Positions 1 through 12,564 of a DNA stretch of 64,000 bases are shown here, piece after piece (the first letter of the stretch is position 1; every line of letters starts with the position of its first letter). The DNA lies in the NCBI GenBank assembly GCA_009823505.1, contig VZQC01008874.1, positions 1,207,330 to 1,271,329 of the forward strand. Direction: 5' to 3'. This DNA is from Rhizomys pruinosus (lineage: Eukaryota; Chordata; Mammalia; Rodentia; Spalacidae). A model generated the notes under the pieces. That model saw nothing but the letters and a program-made list of their open reading frames with translations, searched no databases and was not told the DNA's origin. A program made the translations under genes and the position numbers.

Positions 1-2811
1 ACAACAGACAAGGTAAATATTCAGAAAATCATACAGGAATTCTTCAAAAACCTATTCACTTACTAAATTGAAAAACCTAAAAGAAATGGATGGAGAATAT
101 CTGCAATCCAGGGAATCACCAAGAAACTTAGGACCCCAATTATCAACAACAAAGATGAAGAAGTTGAAATGAAATGAGACCTCCCAACTAAAAGCCCAAG
201 CCCAGATAGTCCACAGCCAGATATTCTATAAAATTTTAAAGAGGATTTACAACCATATTACTAAAACTGTTCAGAAGGATACAAGTAGAGGGGAATCTCC
301 CAAATTATTTCCTTCCTGAAGCAAACCATCACTCTAATACTAAAACCAGGCACGGATGCAACCAAAAAAAGAGAACTACAGCTGGGCATGGTGGACATGC
401 CTTTAATCCTAGACACTTGGGAGGCAGAGGCAGGTGGACTTGTGAGTTCAAGGGCCAGCCTGGGTCTACAGCACGTGAGTTCCAGGACCGCTGGTCACTA
501 CGGGGAGACCCTGTCTAAAACACACAACACACACACACCACAACACACACACAAAGAGAGGAACCTACAGACCCATATCATTAATGAACTCAGATGCAAA
601 GTTTCTCAACAAAATACTCACAGTCCATATACAGACACCCACATTCAAAAAGATCATTCAAACCATGATTAAGTTGGATTTATCCCAGAGATGCAAGGGA
701 TGGTTTAACATCTGAAACATCAAGTTAAATATTCATTTAAAACACATAACTGTACTGAAAGACAAAAACCAAACACCATCCTCTCAATCATGCCCTAACA
801 AGGCCTTTGGACAAAATCCAGGCACCCTTTATGATTCAAGCCTAGAGGGGAATTGACCGGAAGGATATTCCTTCACATAATCAAAAGCCCACCATATATA
901 AGAAACCAACAGCCAGCATCCTCCTAAATGGAGAAAGTATGTATTCCCCAAAAAGGTAGGAACCCAAAAAGTCTGAAATTGTCACCGCTCCTCTTCAATA
1001 TAGTGCTTGAAAACATTGCTAGAGCAATACAGAACGAGGCAATTAAAGTTATACTAATTGGAAAACAAGAAGTTAAGCTATCCATTTATGCAGATGATAT
1101 GACGTTGACCTAAAGGGATGCCTAAAAACCCAGAAGAAAGAAAACTCCTAGAAATGATTTTAAAAGTTTCAGTACGTAGCAGGATACAAAATAACCTAAA
1201 AAAAATCCGTAGCCTTTCTTTTTATCACCAAAACAAGCAACCGAAGAAGGAATACAAGGATACCTTCTCACTCACAATAGCTCAAAAAACAATAAAATAC
1301 CTAGAATAAACTAACCAAAACCACCAACCAAAAATATAAGCTCCTGACGAAGGAGATTGAAGAAAAGACATCAGAAAGATGAAAGACCTCCATGCTCATG
1401 GATTGGAAAAGTCAACATAGTAAAAATATCCATTTACCCAAATTGATACACAAATTAAATGCAATCCCGATTTAAAAATCCCTAAAGGGGACATTCTTCA
1501 AATGCTGAAAAAACAATTCTTAAATTAATGGAGACAACAAAGAAAAGACCCCGAAAAGAGCCAAGCAGAACAAACTCTGAGTGAAAAGCAATATAGGGGA
1601 TTTCTATACCAGACATCAATATACTAAGACTGGAGTAGGGGCTATAGTCATAAAAACAGCCTGGTACTGGCACAAAAAAAGGATCATTGAAACCAATGGA
1701 ACAAACTGAAATGCCCAGCTTGAAGCACTGACCAAAATTTCAGGCAAAACCTCATATTTGACAAGGGGCAAAGCGCAAAGACCTCAGTGGAGGCAAAGAC
1801 AGCATTTCTGCCAAATCTGTGCAGACAAAATGGATTCAACAACCACTTGTTAGAAAAAATAAATTAAATCCTCTACCATAAACCACGTCACCTGTACAAA
1901 AATCACTCCAAATGGATCAAAGACTCAAGAATGTTGAAACCCAGTGTGAATAAAAGGTTGGCAGCAAACTTATAAGACCACAGGTGTAGGAAACAGACTT
2001 TCTAAAAAATAGACACAGCTGCGCAGGAAATAAGGTCAACAATTGACAAGTGGAGAACCTTATTAAACATCAAGCTTTTATCTGTACAGCAAGAAGAAAC
2101 AGCAAGGAAATGAGTAAAGAGAAAACCCACAGAGGGGGAGGAAACCTTTCACGCTGCTGACATCGGACAGAGCAAGCCATTTCCAGAATACTAAGCTATT
2201 CCAAAAAAACAAGATGTAAGAAAACAAAGATGTCCATTCAAATGAAGGAGATAAGAGCTGACCGAGGACTCACAAGTGTAGAGAATAGTAGTGTCAAGAA
2301 AACATCTTTAAAAAATGTTCAATATCGTCTAATAATTAAGGCAACCAAATTAAAACCACCACTTTAAAGATCATTTCCTCATCTACCAACCACCCCGATA
2401 CGTCTGTGTAAGATCAGAAATCGACAGATGATACCTAAATACTGTTGATATGGTGGTAAAGGTGGAACACATCACTACTAACTGCTGTACGTGAGTGGAA
2501 AATTGCATCTTGTACAACCCCATGTGAAATCAGTATTAGAAAGAAACCCTTAAAGATATCAAAGAGAGAGCCTACCACCTGACCCAGTCCTACCCTTCGG
2601 GAATAATATCCCCAGACTCTCTCATACCACTACAGGATACTGTAAATTACAGCCATTGTCACTGCAGCTTTTTTCTAGCTCTTCCTCTTCAAGTAGTTGA
2701 AGACTGCAACCTAATCAAATGCCCTTCAAATGTTGAGGTGGTAAAGAAATAGTTGGGATATAGTCTGCACAATGTGAGAGTTCTATGCAGCAGTAAACGA
2801 ACGAATGACAT
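1..2811 (+). mobile_element. Decayed L1 LINE, ORF2 and 3' region
   Basis: Old plus-strand L1 copy running off the left edge, interrupted by a B1 at about 378-545. Short open stretches in different frames recall L1 ORF2. At 928-1113 the frame includes SPLLFN and the reverse-transcriptase catalytic motif YADD (1087-1098), the form expected for a LINE RT. The next part (1118-1309) is in a shifted frame with stops. Downstream, 1590-1680 and 1980-2100 match ORF2 C-terminal sequence seen in the copies at 44.6-45.0 kb and, on the other strand, at 55.9-56.3 kb. Frameshifts and stops throughout make it inactive. ORF1 and the 5' end are not in the window. Confidence 0.88.
378..545 (+). mobile_element. 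B1 SINE
   Basis: Starts with the B1 head (GGGCATGGTGGACATGCC), then TTTAATCCTAG, GAGGCAGAGGCAGGTGG, a GGCCAGCCTGGGTCTACAG core and a CCCTGTCT end followed by a CA-rich tail. It sits inside the L1 ORF2 remnant, so it inserted later. Confidence 0.9.
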
Positions 2812-2985
2812 TGCCATGCGTTGGTGGTGCATGCTTTAATCATAGCACTTGAGAGGCAGAGCAGGCAGCTTTTTGTGTGATTCCAGGCCACACCTGGTCT
2901 ACAGGTGAGTTCCAGCGACAGCTGGGGCTACAGGGAGAAACCTGTCTTGAAAATACCAAAAAAAAAAAAAAAAAAAAAGGCCCAA
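2812..2985 (+). mobile_element. B1 SINE
   Basis: B1 with the GGTGGTGCATGCTTTAATC head, a CTACAGGTGAGTTCCAG core, a CTGTCTTGAAA end and a long A-run at 2960-2978. It interrupts the L1 3' region. Confidence 0.85.
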
Positions 2986-3300
2986 AAAAAAAGACCAGAA
3001 AACGAAGAACAGAACAGATAATATCTGAAACTCGAGGGTAAATGGCTGAGAAGAAATTTATCTTAAGTTGAGTAACACAGTCGCAGAAAAAAACAATGAC
3101 AATGGTATTCACCCATCTGTGGATGCTATACCATAACCAACTTGTAAATATTTCTTTGGGGAGAGATGCATATGAAGAATACAACAAACAACAACAATGT
3201 AATAAAAAAAAAACAGAAAACGAAAAAACTGACTGAAATGGTGAATCTGGTGTGGTTGGGGGTGAGAGGTTGGGGGGGGCACATGTCTATATAGATATGT
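2986..3300 (+). mobile_element. L1 3' UTR end
   Basis: Continuation of the L1 after the B1. It contains the TCATCTGTGGATGCTA-like and AGTAACACAGTC segments also seen at 14540-14600 and 49400-49580, and ends in a G-rich GGTTGGGGGTGAGAGG stretch typical of the 3' end of the other L1 copies here. Confidence 0.75.
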
Positions 3301-3402
3301 ATAGTGATTAATGTGAGTTTAACGTATTATCATTTTTTCCCAAACTTGTCTCCATATTTATCTACTCTCGATTCTATTAGAAAAGATAAAATGTGGTTTT
3401 GT

Positions 3403-3571
3403 GCGGGCATGGTGGTGCACTCCTTGAATCCAGCACTGCTCGGAGGCAGAGGACCAGGCAGATCTTTTTGATTCAAGGCCAGCCCTGGTTTACAGGTGAG
3501 TTCGAGACAAGCTGGGGCAAAGGGAGAACCTGTCGCGAAAAGACCAAAAAAAAAAAAAAAAAAAAAAAAGT
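3403..3571 (+). mobile_element. B1 SINE
   Basis: B1 head GCGGGCATGGTGGTGCAC at 3403, then GGAGGCAGAGGACCAGGCAG and a GGTTTACAGGTGAGTTCGAG core, with a 24-base A-rich tail at 3546-3570. Mildly diverged. Confidence 0.88.
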
Positions 3572-4224
3572 AAAAATGTCTATATTAAACAACATTGGTT
3601 AAAAAGTTTTAATAAAAAAGGTAATACATTTAAGCTAATTTATAATCCACATCTGCTTCACTTATAATTTGTACAACAACTTTAGGGTTAATGGATACAA
3701 ATATTCTCTACAATGTTTCTGTTGTACAGTATCAACTTGTAACATTTTCTTCTACCTGTAGGATAATTTAAAGGAATTAAGTTGGCTTCCCAAATTAACA
3801 ACATTCAATCAATGATAAACAGCTTAATGCAGAAAAGTTGTCCAAGCTAAACATTAAAAGAAAGAAAATCCTCAGACTGCTACAGACATTAAACATCTCT
3901 GTGGATCCTAATTGTAACAACTATTTATAATGTGCTCTAATGAATTTTAGCTTTCAGGTGCCACAAAGTTTTAATATGAGAGACTTTCTTACCTCCTTTT
4001 CATAGAACAAAGAAAAACATGATAGTAATAAAGTCATTCCCTAACTGTAAACTGGAGCCATCTATAATAGAGGTAATCTCTTATAAAAGTGATACAGTTG
4101 CTTTCTTAATTGACTGATAGTCATAGGAAATGTGAAAGGATAATTCCCTATTCAGAGCCAAATATTTTACTAAAATCTATATAAGCTAGGTAATTAAGCA
4201 AAATATATTAATACAGGAGAGCTC
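3572..4224. other. AT-rich sequence, nothing recognised
   Basis: About 650 bp of AT-rich sequence with no frame, SINE, LTR or L1 match that I can recognise. Confidence 0.5.
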
Positions 4225-5190
4225 TGTTATCAGAAATGGATTATTCAGCCAAGGAGATGTTGGCTAGGTGATCCAAGCCCCCCAAAAGATAGAGGCTTTT
4301 TGCCAGCAAACTCGGATACCTGCAAGAAGAGAGGTGGTAAGGCCCTGCTGTAGAAGACCAGGTGTAAGCATGGGAAAGATATATTGAGACCACACTTGCA
4401 AGTATACAGTTGGCCTCTGGGATGCCAGAGAGTGTTACCAAAAGCCACTAAATCAATAAAGCAAATATCAGTCTCCTTGAGTCAAGCAAAACCTCTCCGT
4501 TAGCATCACCTACACCTCACCTGCCTGGAAATACTGTGCAACAGTGGCAGACAAATGTTTGTATATCCTAAATCTAATTGGATGTTGGCTCTCCCCTTGG
4601 AGGAATAATTCATGGCTGATGCCACAAGCTTAAGTCCTCTAGTGGTTAGGAGATATTACAAGCCATAGTAAAGTCCTTGCCAGCCTTTACACAAAAGCTA
4701 TTGTCAATGGATTAGCATACCATCCAAACATCTGTGTTTATACCAACGTAACCTACCATAATAATAAATACTGTTTAAATGCCTGTATATATAATTGCTT
4801 TTGCTTCATTAGTAGGAATAAAATTTTATTCCTGTATAAACTGACAACCCATGAAAGGAAACAGCCTGAACTGATCAGAGTCCAAAACGACATCTCCAGA
4901 GAAAGTAGACTGCTTTGCTTCTCTCCCACTTGTATCCCTTTTCTAAAGCCTAAGGAATAATCTGCTGAAGAGGAGGCATGGTAGAATGTAAGGGCTGTGA
5001 TTGGGGTGGACTGTGAAACTACAGCAATATAGACTGGGTTCTTATTTGATTAACATGATAGTACATATAGTCTCCTCCAGCTGGACAGTGAGAGCCTCAG
5101 GCTGTATAAGTTTAGGCATAGCTACTTGTAAATTTGTTTTACATGAAGGATGCTTGTATTCATTACTTATTTCCTTTTATTAAATTTAAA
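4225..5190 (+). mobile_element. L1-associated ~0.9-kb module, copy A
   Basis: Homologous to 23424-24240 and 35525-36290 and, in part, to the reverse strand at 17028-17557. Landmarks in order: CTCTGGGATGCCAGAGAGTG, TGTGCAACAGTGGCAG, TCTAATTGGATGTTGGC, CATGGCTGATGCCACAAGC, GGTTAGGAGAT, CATACCATCCAAACATCTG, CCCATGAAAGGAAACAGCC, GAGGCATGGTAGAATGTAAG and ACATGAAGGATGCTTGTA. No coding potential. I read it as a rodent L1 3'-region type (Lx-like) rather than an LTR, because two sister copies end in an L1 tail. This copy has lost the tail. Confidence 0.7.
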
Positions 5191-5479
5191 TAAATAAGTG
5201 AATACTAATTAGGAACAGATATGTAGATATGTCATTTGGCAATTAGGAAATAGAACGTGAAGCATATCACAGGAAAAGTCTATTGGTAAGATATAAGTCA
5301 TATCATTAATGAAATTTATTGTAGCTTTTCTTCTTTCTGAATTAATTTAACTCACCCAATCTCATTGGATTGGATGATGGAATTAGTATATTTTGGTAGA
5401 ATCACATGAGAATTAAGTAATGTTCATGGATCATGTCTTATTTGCATATTTCTTGGCATTAAGTGTATAGATACAGGAT
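5191..5479. other. AT-rich sequence, nothing recognised
   Basis: Spacer between two L1-related segments. I see no gene or clear repeat. Confidence 0.45.
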
Positions 5480-6915
5480 GAAAAGTGACATAAAATCTTA
5501 AACTTTTTCAATATATTTTACTGAAATTTGTGCATTTCATACATTGTAATATTTAAAACCTCTCCCCTATCTGCACTTCCCGTAAGCTACCCACTGCATT
5601 TCATGCATTCTGTCATATGTTAAGCCCTATTTAATTGAGTTTGTATACCCAGATGTCCATCGATGTGGTTTCATCCACTGAAGTCTGTTCAACTTATCTA
5701 GCATCACTCCCTTAAAGAAGACCAACTTTCCCTTACCCAGGTGTGATCAGCCTCAATAATTTTTCCTTGGGATCTCCAGCCTATTTCTAACCTGTGGATT
5801 TATCTGGTTGAGTTTGTATGGGTCTTGTGCATGCTGTCACCATTGCTGTAATTTCATATGGGCAAGGTCCCAGAAGTCTCTCTGTTTCAATATGATCATG
5901 CACTCGCCCTGGATCTTACAATCTTTGCAATCCCTCTTCTGCAATGGTCCCTGAGCCCAGTGTGGGTGAAGTTTAAAACAGTAGCCCTATCTAGGAAAAT
6001 ACTCTTTGTAGTCTCTTGTTCTCTACATTCCGGGCAGTTGTGTCCATCTGTGTTAATTGCTCTCTGTTGCATAAGACAGCTTCTCTGGTGAGAATCAGAG
6101 ATGTATTAGTATTCTATCTAACCCTTGTTCCCCATGAGGCCTAAGTGTAAATGTTCCATTGTGACTTAGGGCTGGGCATCTCAAAGACACTTATTTGTTC
6201 TGTATGTAATGCTGCAAAAAGAAGCTTCTTTGCAGAGTGATAGCTGGTATATTTATTTGTCTGTAAATATTGGGGTCCATGTTTAGCATACAGTAAGAAA
6301 TTACATTTGGCTAGTAATGAGATAGACATAGGGTATTCTCTAGGATCTATGACATCTCCAACTATGTGTATTTGGCTATGTTCACAGTACCACACATGAG
6401 TTCCCTCCCATTGAAAGGGTTTTTAAGTCCAGTTAGATAGCTGCTCATTACCCCCAAGGTAAGAGTGCCATTACTGTAATAATATAGTTTGCAGTGCCAG
6501 TTATTGTTGTGATTATTACGCTTTAAAGTTGGGAGCAGACCATTGGTTGTTTTTCTCAGTTAGAAGCTGCAAAGTATCTTCTAGAATAATGAGAGCTAGC
6601 CTTCAAGGAGGAGGCTTCCAGTAAGTTCCAGCTTCATTGCTCCAGGTCCTTTGTTCAAAGTATGGCCTGTCTTCATAGGGTCTTATTATTTCATGTTCTG
6701 AGAAGCAATCAAGGGCTGTGGCCATAATTTGTGTTACTTTGGGAGTCTCTTGGACTACCCTGACCAGCAATTCCAAAGGTGGTTTCTCCTGTCTGCCAAC
6801 CTATTTCTTGTTATATCACCTTCAGCTATACACATGCACTCGTGTACAGGTATTGGATGTGTATTTTTCAGTGGGCTTTTTGCTAATCCAGTTTACTCTG
6901 ATTTTTCACATCACC
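5480..6915 (-). mobile_element. L1 (Lx-like) 3' region, antisense
   Basis: Opens with the reverse complement of an L1 tail (TTTGTGCATTTCATACATTG near 5530). It then follows the same order as 38590-38960, 39405-40950 and 45735-46330: CACTCCCTTAAAGAAGA, TGGATTTATCTGGTTGAGTT, ATGCTGTCACCATTGCTGT, CTTACAATCTTTGCAATCCC, GGTCCCTGAGCCC. The later part (6420-6900) resembles rodent L1 antisense sequence from memory of the family. No intact frame. Confidence is higher for repeat status than for subfamily. Confidence 0.7.
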
Positions 6916-6922
6916 TAAGCAT

Positions 6923-7047
<125 letters not shown>

Positions 7048-7079
7048 GTAATCTTCTGTCCTCCTGCTCCAGTTAAAAT

Positions 7080-7650
7080 ACTCAAGTTTTCTTACTTTCC
7101 CCTTCATAATACCTGTCTAGAATTATCTCCCTTCTTTTGAGCCAGTTCTCTCCCTTTACTATTCTGATTTCTTGTATAACGTTCCCTCCTCCCTTCACAA
7201 TTAAATACCTGAACTTTCCTATTTCACCCTTGGTAACACGTGCCTCCTATTTCCCCCCTCTTTTGGGCTCCTTCTTTGCCTTAGCCTCCATGATTTCTTT
7301 CCATTTTCCTGGCTTCTGTGGTTATATCAGGATATAAACTCACATATAAAGGATTGTTGCTAAGAACCAAAAATGAGAGAACACACATCATTTGTTGTTT
7401 TCTGACTCTCTGATACTTCACTTACATAACAATTTCAGTTCCATCCATTTACCTGCAAATTTCACAATTTCACTGTTCTTTATTGCTAAGTAGTCCTCAA
7501 TGGTGTAATGTACCACATTTTCATTATCTATTCATCTGTTGAGGGGCACTTAAGTTATTTCCATTACTGAGCTATTGTGAAAAGAGCAACAGCAAACATG
7601 AAAGTGCAAGTATCTGTGCGGTAGGATGAGTGGCACATATATATTGAATG
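7080..7650 (-). mobile_element. Old L1 3' region, antisense
   Basis: Contains antisense L1 3'-region phrases: TCCATCCATTTACCTGCAAA, a TATTGCTAAGTAGTCCTCAATGG-like segment, ATCTGTTGAGGGGCACTTA and GAGCTATTGTGAAAAGAGC. They correspond to 21040-21150 and 55390-55520, but more diverged. Confidence 0.68.
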
Positions 7651-7860
7651 AGAAAAGATCACCCATCTGCAAACGAAACAACCATCAACAACATCAAATC
7701 CATGAAAATGTCACAGGATTTAAGCAATGGCAACTACCTATGCTTTAGAACTGTCACTTTATTATTTTGAGAATGAATCCTTATATAGTAAATGGTGTGT
7801 TGGAAACATAATTTGAAGCTTAATAATTAAAGAAAGTGCCAATAATCCATTTAAAACTAC

Positions 7861-7967
7861 ATGTCGGGTCTAGAGAGATGGTTCAGTGGTTAAGAGCACT
7901 GACTGCTCTTGCAGAGGACCCAGGTTCAATTCCCAGAACCCACATGGCAGCTAAGAACCATCTTAGG
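7861..7967 (+). mobile_element. B2/B3-type SINE, 5' part
   Basis: tRNA-derived head with GAGAGATGGTTCAGTGGTTA (A-box region) and CCAGGTTCAATTCCCAG (B-box region). It stops after GGCAGCTAAGAACCATCTTA, where a B1 follows directly. Confidence 0.9.
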
Positions 7968-8105
7968 CAGGGCATGGTGGTATATGCCTTTAATCCCAGC
8001 ACTTGGGAGACAGAGGCAGATCTCTGTGAATTCAAGGCCAGCCTGGTCTATATAGTGAGCTCCAGGCCAGCTGGGACTAAAGGGAGACCCTGTCCCCCCA
8101 AAAAG
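7968..8105 (+). mobile_element. B1 SINE
   Basis: Starts GGCAGGGCATGGTGGTATAT, with TTTAATCCCAGCACTTGGGA and AAGGCCAGCCTGGTCTATAT, ending CCCTGTCCCCCC. It replaces the 3' half of the B2/B3 element upstream, giving a B2-B1 composite. Confidence 0.92.
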
Positions 8106-8479
8106 TGTTAATAAATGTGCAGGCAATTCAGCTAAAACGTTTAGGTAATTACTGAGGAGTGAATGTGAACTATTGGGAAAATATAAAATTTTGTGAGTTT
8201 CAAATACTAGAGGAAGCATATTCAGGCTCATTTTCACCAAATTTCTCCAGTTGCACACAAACGAAGGAAGATTTCACATCCAGAACCTGGAGAGCTCTTC
8301 TCTTATGGGTCTGAAAGGAGAACAGTAGCTCCCTCCAAGCACAAAGCCTCACCATTCATTACCATCTGATTTTCTTATAGAAAAAAATGTACTCTGATGA
8401 AAACGGATCCCAATCTTCAGGCCAGAACAAGGCAAATGTCATTAAGGACCATTTTCCAAGGAATGTTTCCCATCCCCTT

Positions 8480-8720
8480 GGTTGGGGAAATTTGAAAAAC
8501 ACCTATTGGACTCCATTGAGAAATAAAAATGAACACACAGACAATTCAACATGGAAGCACTGTGGAAAACTGCTTTAATATCATCAGCAGATGAACTGAT
8601 TTTTTTAAAAGTTGGTATATGTACACAATGGAGTTTCATTTAGTAACCATAGACTACTCCAATAAGAGTGAAATGGTGCCACTGGAAATAATCACATTAA
8701 GAACAAATACTAAATATTTT
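8480..8720 (+). mobile_element. Old L1 3' relic
   Basis: GTGGAAAACTGCTTTAA, TATGTACACAATGGAGTTTC and GAGTGAAATGGTGCCA recall the L1 end segment 'tacacaatggagttctatgcagca' region seen at 14213-14240. Strongly diverged. Confidence 0.5.
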
Positions 8721-8739
8721 CTTTCATCAGCAGTTAGAG

Positions 8740-8835
8740 TCAAATGATCTCTATGAGATGGATGCCAGCCACATCGTAAGGCCCAGGCCAGATGGGACTA
8801 TAGGAAGACATTAAAACAAGCAAACAAACATACAT
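8740..8835 (+). mobile_element. B1 fragment
   Basis: GATGCCAGCCACATCGTAAG and CAGGCCAGATGGGACTATA correspond to the 3' half of B1, followed by an A-rich tail of CAAACAAACATA units. Confidence 0.5.
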
Positions 8836-8974
8836 AAATAAACAACAAAACAAAAATCTCTAAATCATGTAATTAATAAGTAAGAAAATTACCTAAGGAA
8901 GCACTTCAAATAAAGAGGTAACATCTCAAATTAATACATAAAACCTGTTCAACAGCTTTAGGTTTCAAGCAAAT

Positions 8975-9560
8975 GCAAATATAAACTACACTGAGATGCT
9001 AGATTTTCCCAGTCATACCACCAGGGGGAAAAAAAAAGGAAAATCCTAGAGAGAATGTTGGGAAAAGAAATTTTCATTGTTGGCAAAAATGTCAATCAGT
9101 ATTGTCAGTATGGAAATCAATAGAGTGGGTCATGAAATAGCTATAAATAGAATATACAGATCCAGCTGCACTACTCTTGGGTATATAGCCAAAGGAGCCA
9201 TCCTACCACAGAGTTGTCTGTATACCTTTGCTTATTGCTCCACTACTGGCAATAAGCAAATTTTGTATTGAGCCTAGATGTTCACTAGCAAATGCATGGG
9301 CAAAAAAAAAAAATGTGGCCAATTTGCACAAGGATGTTTTATCATAATGAAGTGAAAATGTATGGCTGGAGCCAGAGATAGTACTGTGAATGAAAATAAG
9401 GCAAATTTACAAATACATTTCCAGTGTAATAGTTCACACACAGAACCAAGGGGATGGGGAACACAGTACAGTAAGAGTGGAAGTGTAGGAGAGTTTGAAG
9501 GGGAAAGCAGGAGAACTGGATGAGAAACAGGAACAGATGGGGTAGACATGGATCACAATA
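8975..9560 (+). mobile_element. Old L1 3' relic
   Basis: ACTACACTGAGATGC, GTATGGAAATCAATAGAG, TCTTGGGTATATAGCCAAAG and ATGTTTTATCATAATGAAG follow the order of the L1 ORF2 terminus and 3' UTR. Highly diverged, with no frame kept. Confidence 0.62.
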
Positions 9561-9570
9561 TATTCATGAA

Positions 9571-9705
9571 TCATGAGACGGGATCTCCCTGTAACCCCAA
9601 CTGATCTGGAACTTGCTATGGAGATCAGGCTGCCCTTGATCTCACAGAGATCCACCTACCTCTGACTCTCAGTATTGGTGTTAAATGCATGTGTTGTCAC
9701 ACCTG
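9571..9705 (-). mobile_element. B1 SINE
   Basis: Reverse B1: GAGACGGGATCTCCCTGTAA, TGATCTCACAGAGATCCACC, TGTTGTCACACCTGGCT. Diverged but continuous over the full length. Confidence 0.82.
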
Positions 9706-11310
9706 GCTGAAGCAGACTATTTTGAATAGTTAATATACACTATGATTGGCTAATTAAAGGCAAGTAATATGTTTAGAAATTGAAAAGTTACTTGAAAATG
9801 ACACTAAGCATAGAGAAGCATTTAGCAATAGACAATATTTATACACTATACAAAATTGGAATAATAATTTAAATTGGAATGGAAATAATTGAAATGTATT
9901 TCTTATTTATTTGAAGGAACAAATATTGAGTAAAATTAATAATAGTGTATGATAAGAAAAGCTGTTCAAAACTTGATAATATCCCACTGTTAACAAAAGG
10001 ACAAAATAATTTTGAATATTGAACACTATATAAGATTACCGGCCTGATATCTTTAAAAATGTCAAAGGCAAAAGAAGAAAAAAGGTGATTGTTCTAAATG
10101 AAAAGAAACCTAACAACCAAAAAAAAAAATCAAACTAAATGCAAAAATAAATCAAGCTATACGATAGCAAAGAAAGTGGAAGTATCATGTTGGAATATCA
10201 TATTAATATTTGCTACATATGCAACATACAAATAATATTAAATAAATGCTAGATGGTATGAGACTAAATCAAACAAGAAAATTCAATAACATTAAAATAC
10301 TTTATTTCTAAGAACATGGATCATTTTAAAATACAAAACTTTGGAACAATAGAAAAATGGACACGTGAATGGAAAAAAATTGGAGTAACTGTCTTACAGT
10401 TAGAATATTGCATAGTCTGAAGTAAAATTGTGTGAGAAATGAGTATTACATAATTTGAAAGGATGTTATTCATGGAGGAATATAAGGATTTTTAGTGCTC
10501 TTATACCTAAAGGAGCCTAAAATTATATTATAAATGGTAAAATGTTTTAAATACACAAGGTTCCTTTATAATTATAGACTACAGTAATCACTACTTAAGA
10601 AGACAGGAAAAATACTGAACATTTTTAGCTGAGACAAAACAAAATCATTATGTGTATGAGTGGGAGCTGCAGTAATGAAGTTCTCATATGACAATTTAAA
10701 GCATTACATATTTGTATTAATAAAAAATAATGACTTAAGTTTATCTGTTTCCATAATAGAAAAACACACAGATTAAGCACATAGCAAGAGAGTAACAAAA
10801 TTAATAAAGATCAGAGCAACAAGTAATTAAATTGAAAGTGAAAAATAGAGAGGTAAACAAGTTATTCATTTTGAAAGGTCAACTAATTTGGTAACACAGT
10901 AGGCATATCTGTGAAAGAAAGGTATGTGAAGGAAATAGAAAAAAAATGACAACTAACAGAAATAAAAAAGGTACCTATGAAAAAGTCACTAAATGAAAGT
11001 GGCAGACAATTGTTTGACAATACAATATGACTACCTAGAAGAAACATTCTTATTTGTACACAGACAAAACTCTAAAATATTGTCATTTAACAAATCAGCC
11101 TCATTTAACAAATCAGTAGCTTAAAAGCCGATTAGGACAACTCCAAGACATACTATGTTCATTTGCATATACTAAAAATATTTAAAAAAGACATAATACA
11201 CATTCTAAACAAACTTTCTTGATATCCCAATTATAGGAAAAACTTTTAATGCTTCTTATGAAGCCATAAATTACTTGACTTTTCGATTCAAACTAGAAAG
11301 CTCAAGAATA
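9706..11310. other. AT-rich intergenic sequence
   Basis: About 1.6 kb of AT-rich sequence with no open frame above noise and no recognised repeat. One small tandem duplication is visible at 11086-11121 (TCATTTAACAAATCAG twice, about 20 bp apart). Parts could be very old LINE sequence, but I cannot show it. Confidence 0.45.
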
Positions 11311-11317
11311 TAGACCA

Positions 11318-11535
11318 GGTACTGCGGAGTTGGCTCAGTTGGTTAAGTACTTTTGAAGTCACGAATATGTGAGTAAGGATCCTCAGCTTGCAGAAGAGTG
11401 CAGAAGTAAATGCCTTTAATCCCAGAACTGGGGAGCAGAGAGGGAAGGATCCCTGGGGCTCATTGGCTAGCTACTTAAGACAAATTAGCTCACAGAGGGT
11501 TCAGTGAGAGACCCTAACTCAAAAACTGAAGTACA
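11318..11535 (+). mobile_element. Composite tRNA-head/B1-like SINE, 5' part
   Basis: tRNA-like head (GAGTTGGCTCAGTTGGTTAA) followed by a B1-like section (TGCCTTTAATCCCAGAACTG, GGATCCCTGGGGCTCATTGG, TCAGTGAGAGACCCT). This order resembles the rodent B4/ID-B1 group of composite SINEs. The exact subfamily is uncertain. Confidence 0.6.
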
Positions 11536-11692
11536 AGCCAGGTGAGGTGGCACTCAAAATGGGAGACAGAGTCAGAGACAGAGGCAGAGGTAGAGGCAGA
11601 GGCAGATGGATCTCTTTGAGTTGAAGCCATGCTGGTCCAGATAGCAAGTTCTAAGCCAGCCAGAGATTCATATTAATACTCAGTCTCAAAAA
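11536..11692 (+). mobile_element. B1 SINE, diverged
   Basis: GCCAGGTGAGGTGGCACTC, a run of GAGGCAGAGG units, TCTCTTTGAGTTGAAGCC and CTCAGTCTCAAAAAAATAAT. It appears to have inserted near the 3' part of the composite SINE: 11700-11875 ends with the CACACATATGCACAAATAAA tail such SINEs carry. Confidence 0.65.
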
Positions 11693-11879
11693 AATAATAA
11701 AAACAAAGATGCAGAGCGATAGATAGTGACATCCCTGGCTTCAGTCTTTTGACTCCAAACATATGCTGATGACATATAGATGGAAATGAATCCACATAAG
11801 TGCATAAATTTAGACACAATCCCCACCCACGTACAACACACATATGCACAAATAAAATAAAACAAAAAGAAAATGTGTT

Positions 11880-12240
11880 CCAGTAGCATAAATCAACAAA
11901 TATATGATACAATTCCCTGTGTATAAATTTACTTAGGAACAGAAGTCTACTTCAACATCTCATCAGTTCATTTAGCATATTAATAAATTAAGATGAAAAA
12001 TTATATGATAAATTCAATGGAAATTAAATTAAATTAAGCCTTACAAACTTCAACATTATTTTGTAATAAATATATTAAGCATTAGGTATGTCGGCAATGC
12101 CCTTTACTAGACATGAGTGGATACAAACCCTGTAATTGGTGTCATGATTGGCATTTTCTCCCTAAAATCATAAACAAGGTGAAGATATCTTTCCTATCAC
12201 TTGTTCTATGTAGTACAGTAGGACAGTTTGTTACTTTTAT
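11880..12240. other. AT-rich sequence, nothing recognised
   Basis: No gene or clear repeat seen. Confidence 0.4.
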
Positions 12241-12560
12241 CTGGTTACTGTAAAAAAAAAAAATACCAGACAAAACAATTTAAAGGAAGAACCATTTATG
12301 TTGGCCCCCAGTTTTAAGAGGATTCCATCATGGCAGGGAAGGCCTGGGGGAGTACATGGATGTGAAAGCACACCCTGGGGTTCCTCACCTCTCATGGCAT
12401 CTGGAATCCCTCAGGGGATGCTGGAGCTCAACTGTTTTTCTTTTTTTCCCTTCTTATTAAGTCTATGACCTGCGGACTGGTGCCAGGTTACTAGTGAGGG
12501 TGGGCCATGTCTACCTAGGTGCTCCTCTCTGGAAATGCCCTTGCTAACATACCCAGAGGT
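12240..12560. mobile_element. Unclassified old interspersed repeat
   Basis: AAATACCAGACAAAACAATT, AAGGAAGAACCATTTATGTT, ATCATGGCAGGGAAGGC, then CTGGTGCCAGGTTACTAGTG and GGTGGGCCATGTCTACC form an order I know from a widespread old rodent repeat, but I cannot name the family or strand from sequence alone. Confidence 0.4.
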
Positions 12561-12564
12561 ATAT

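Noticed and set aside
8387..8578. Exon after TTTTCTTATAG
   Set aside because: An acceptor-like site precedes a 63-codon frame, but no donor fits and the 3' half overlaps an old L1 relic.
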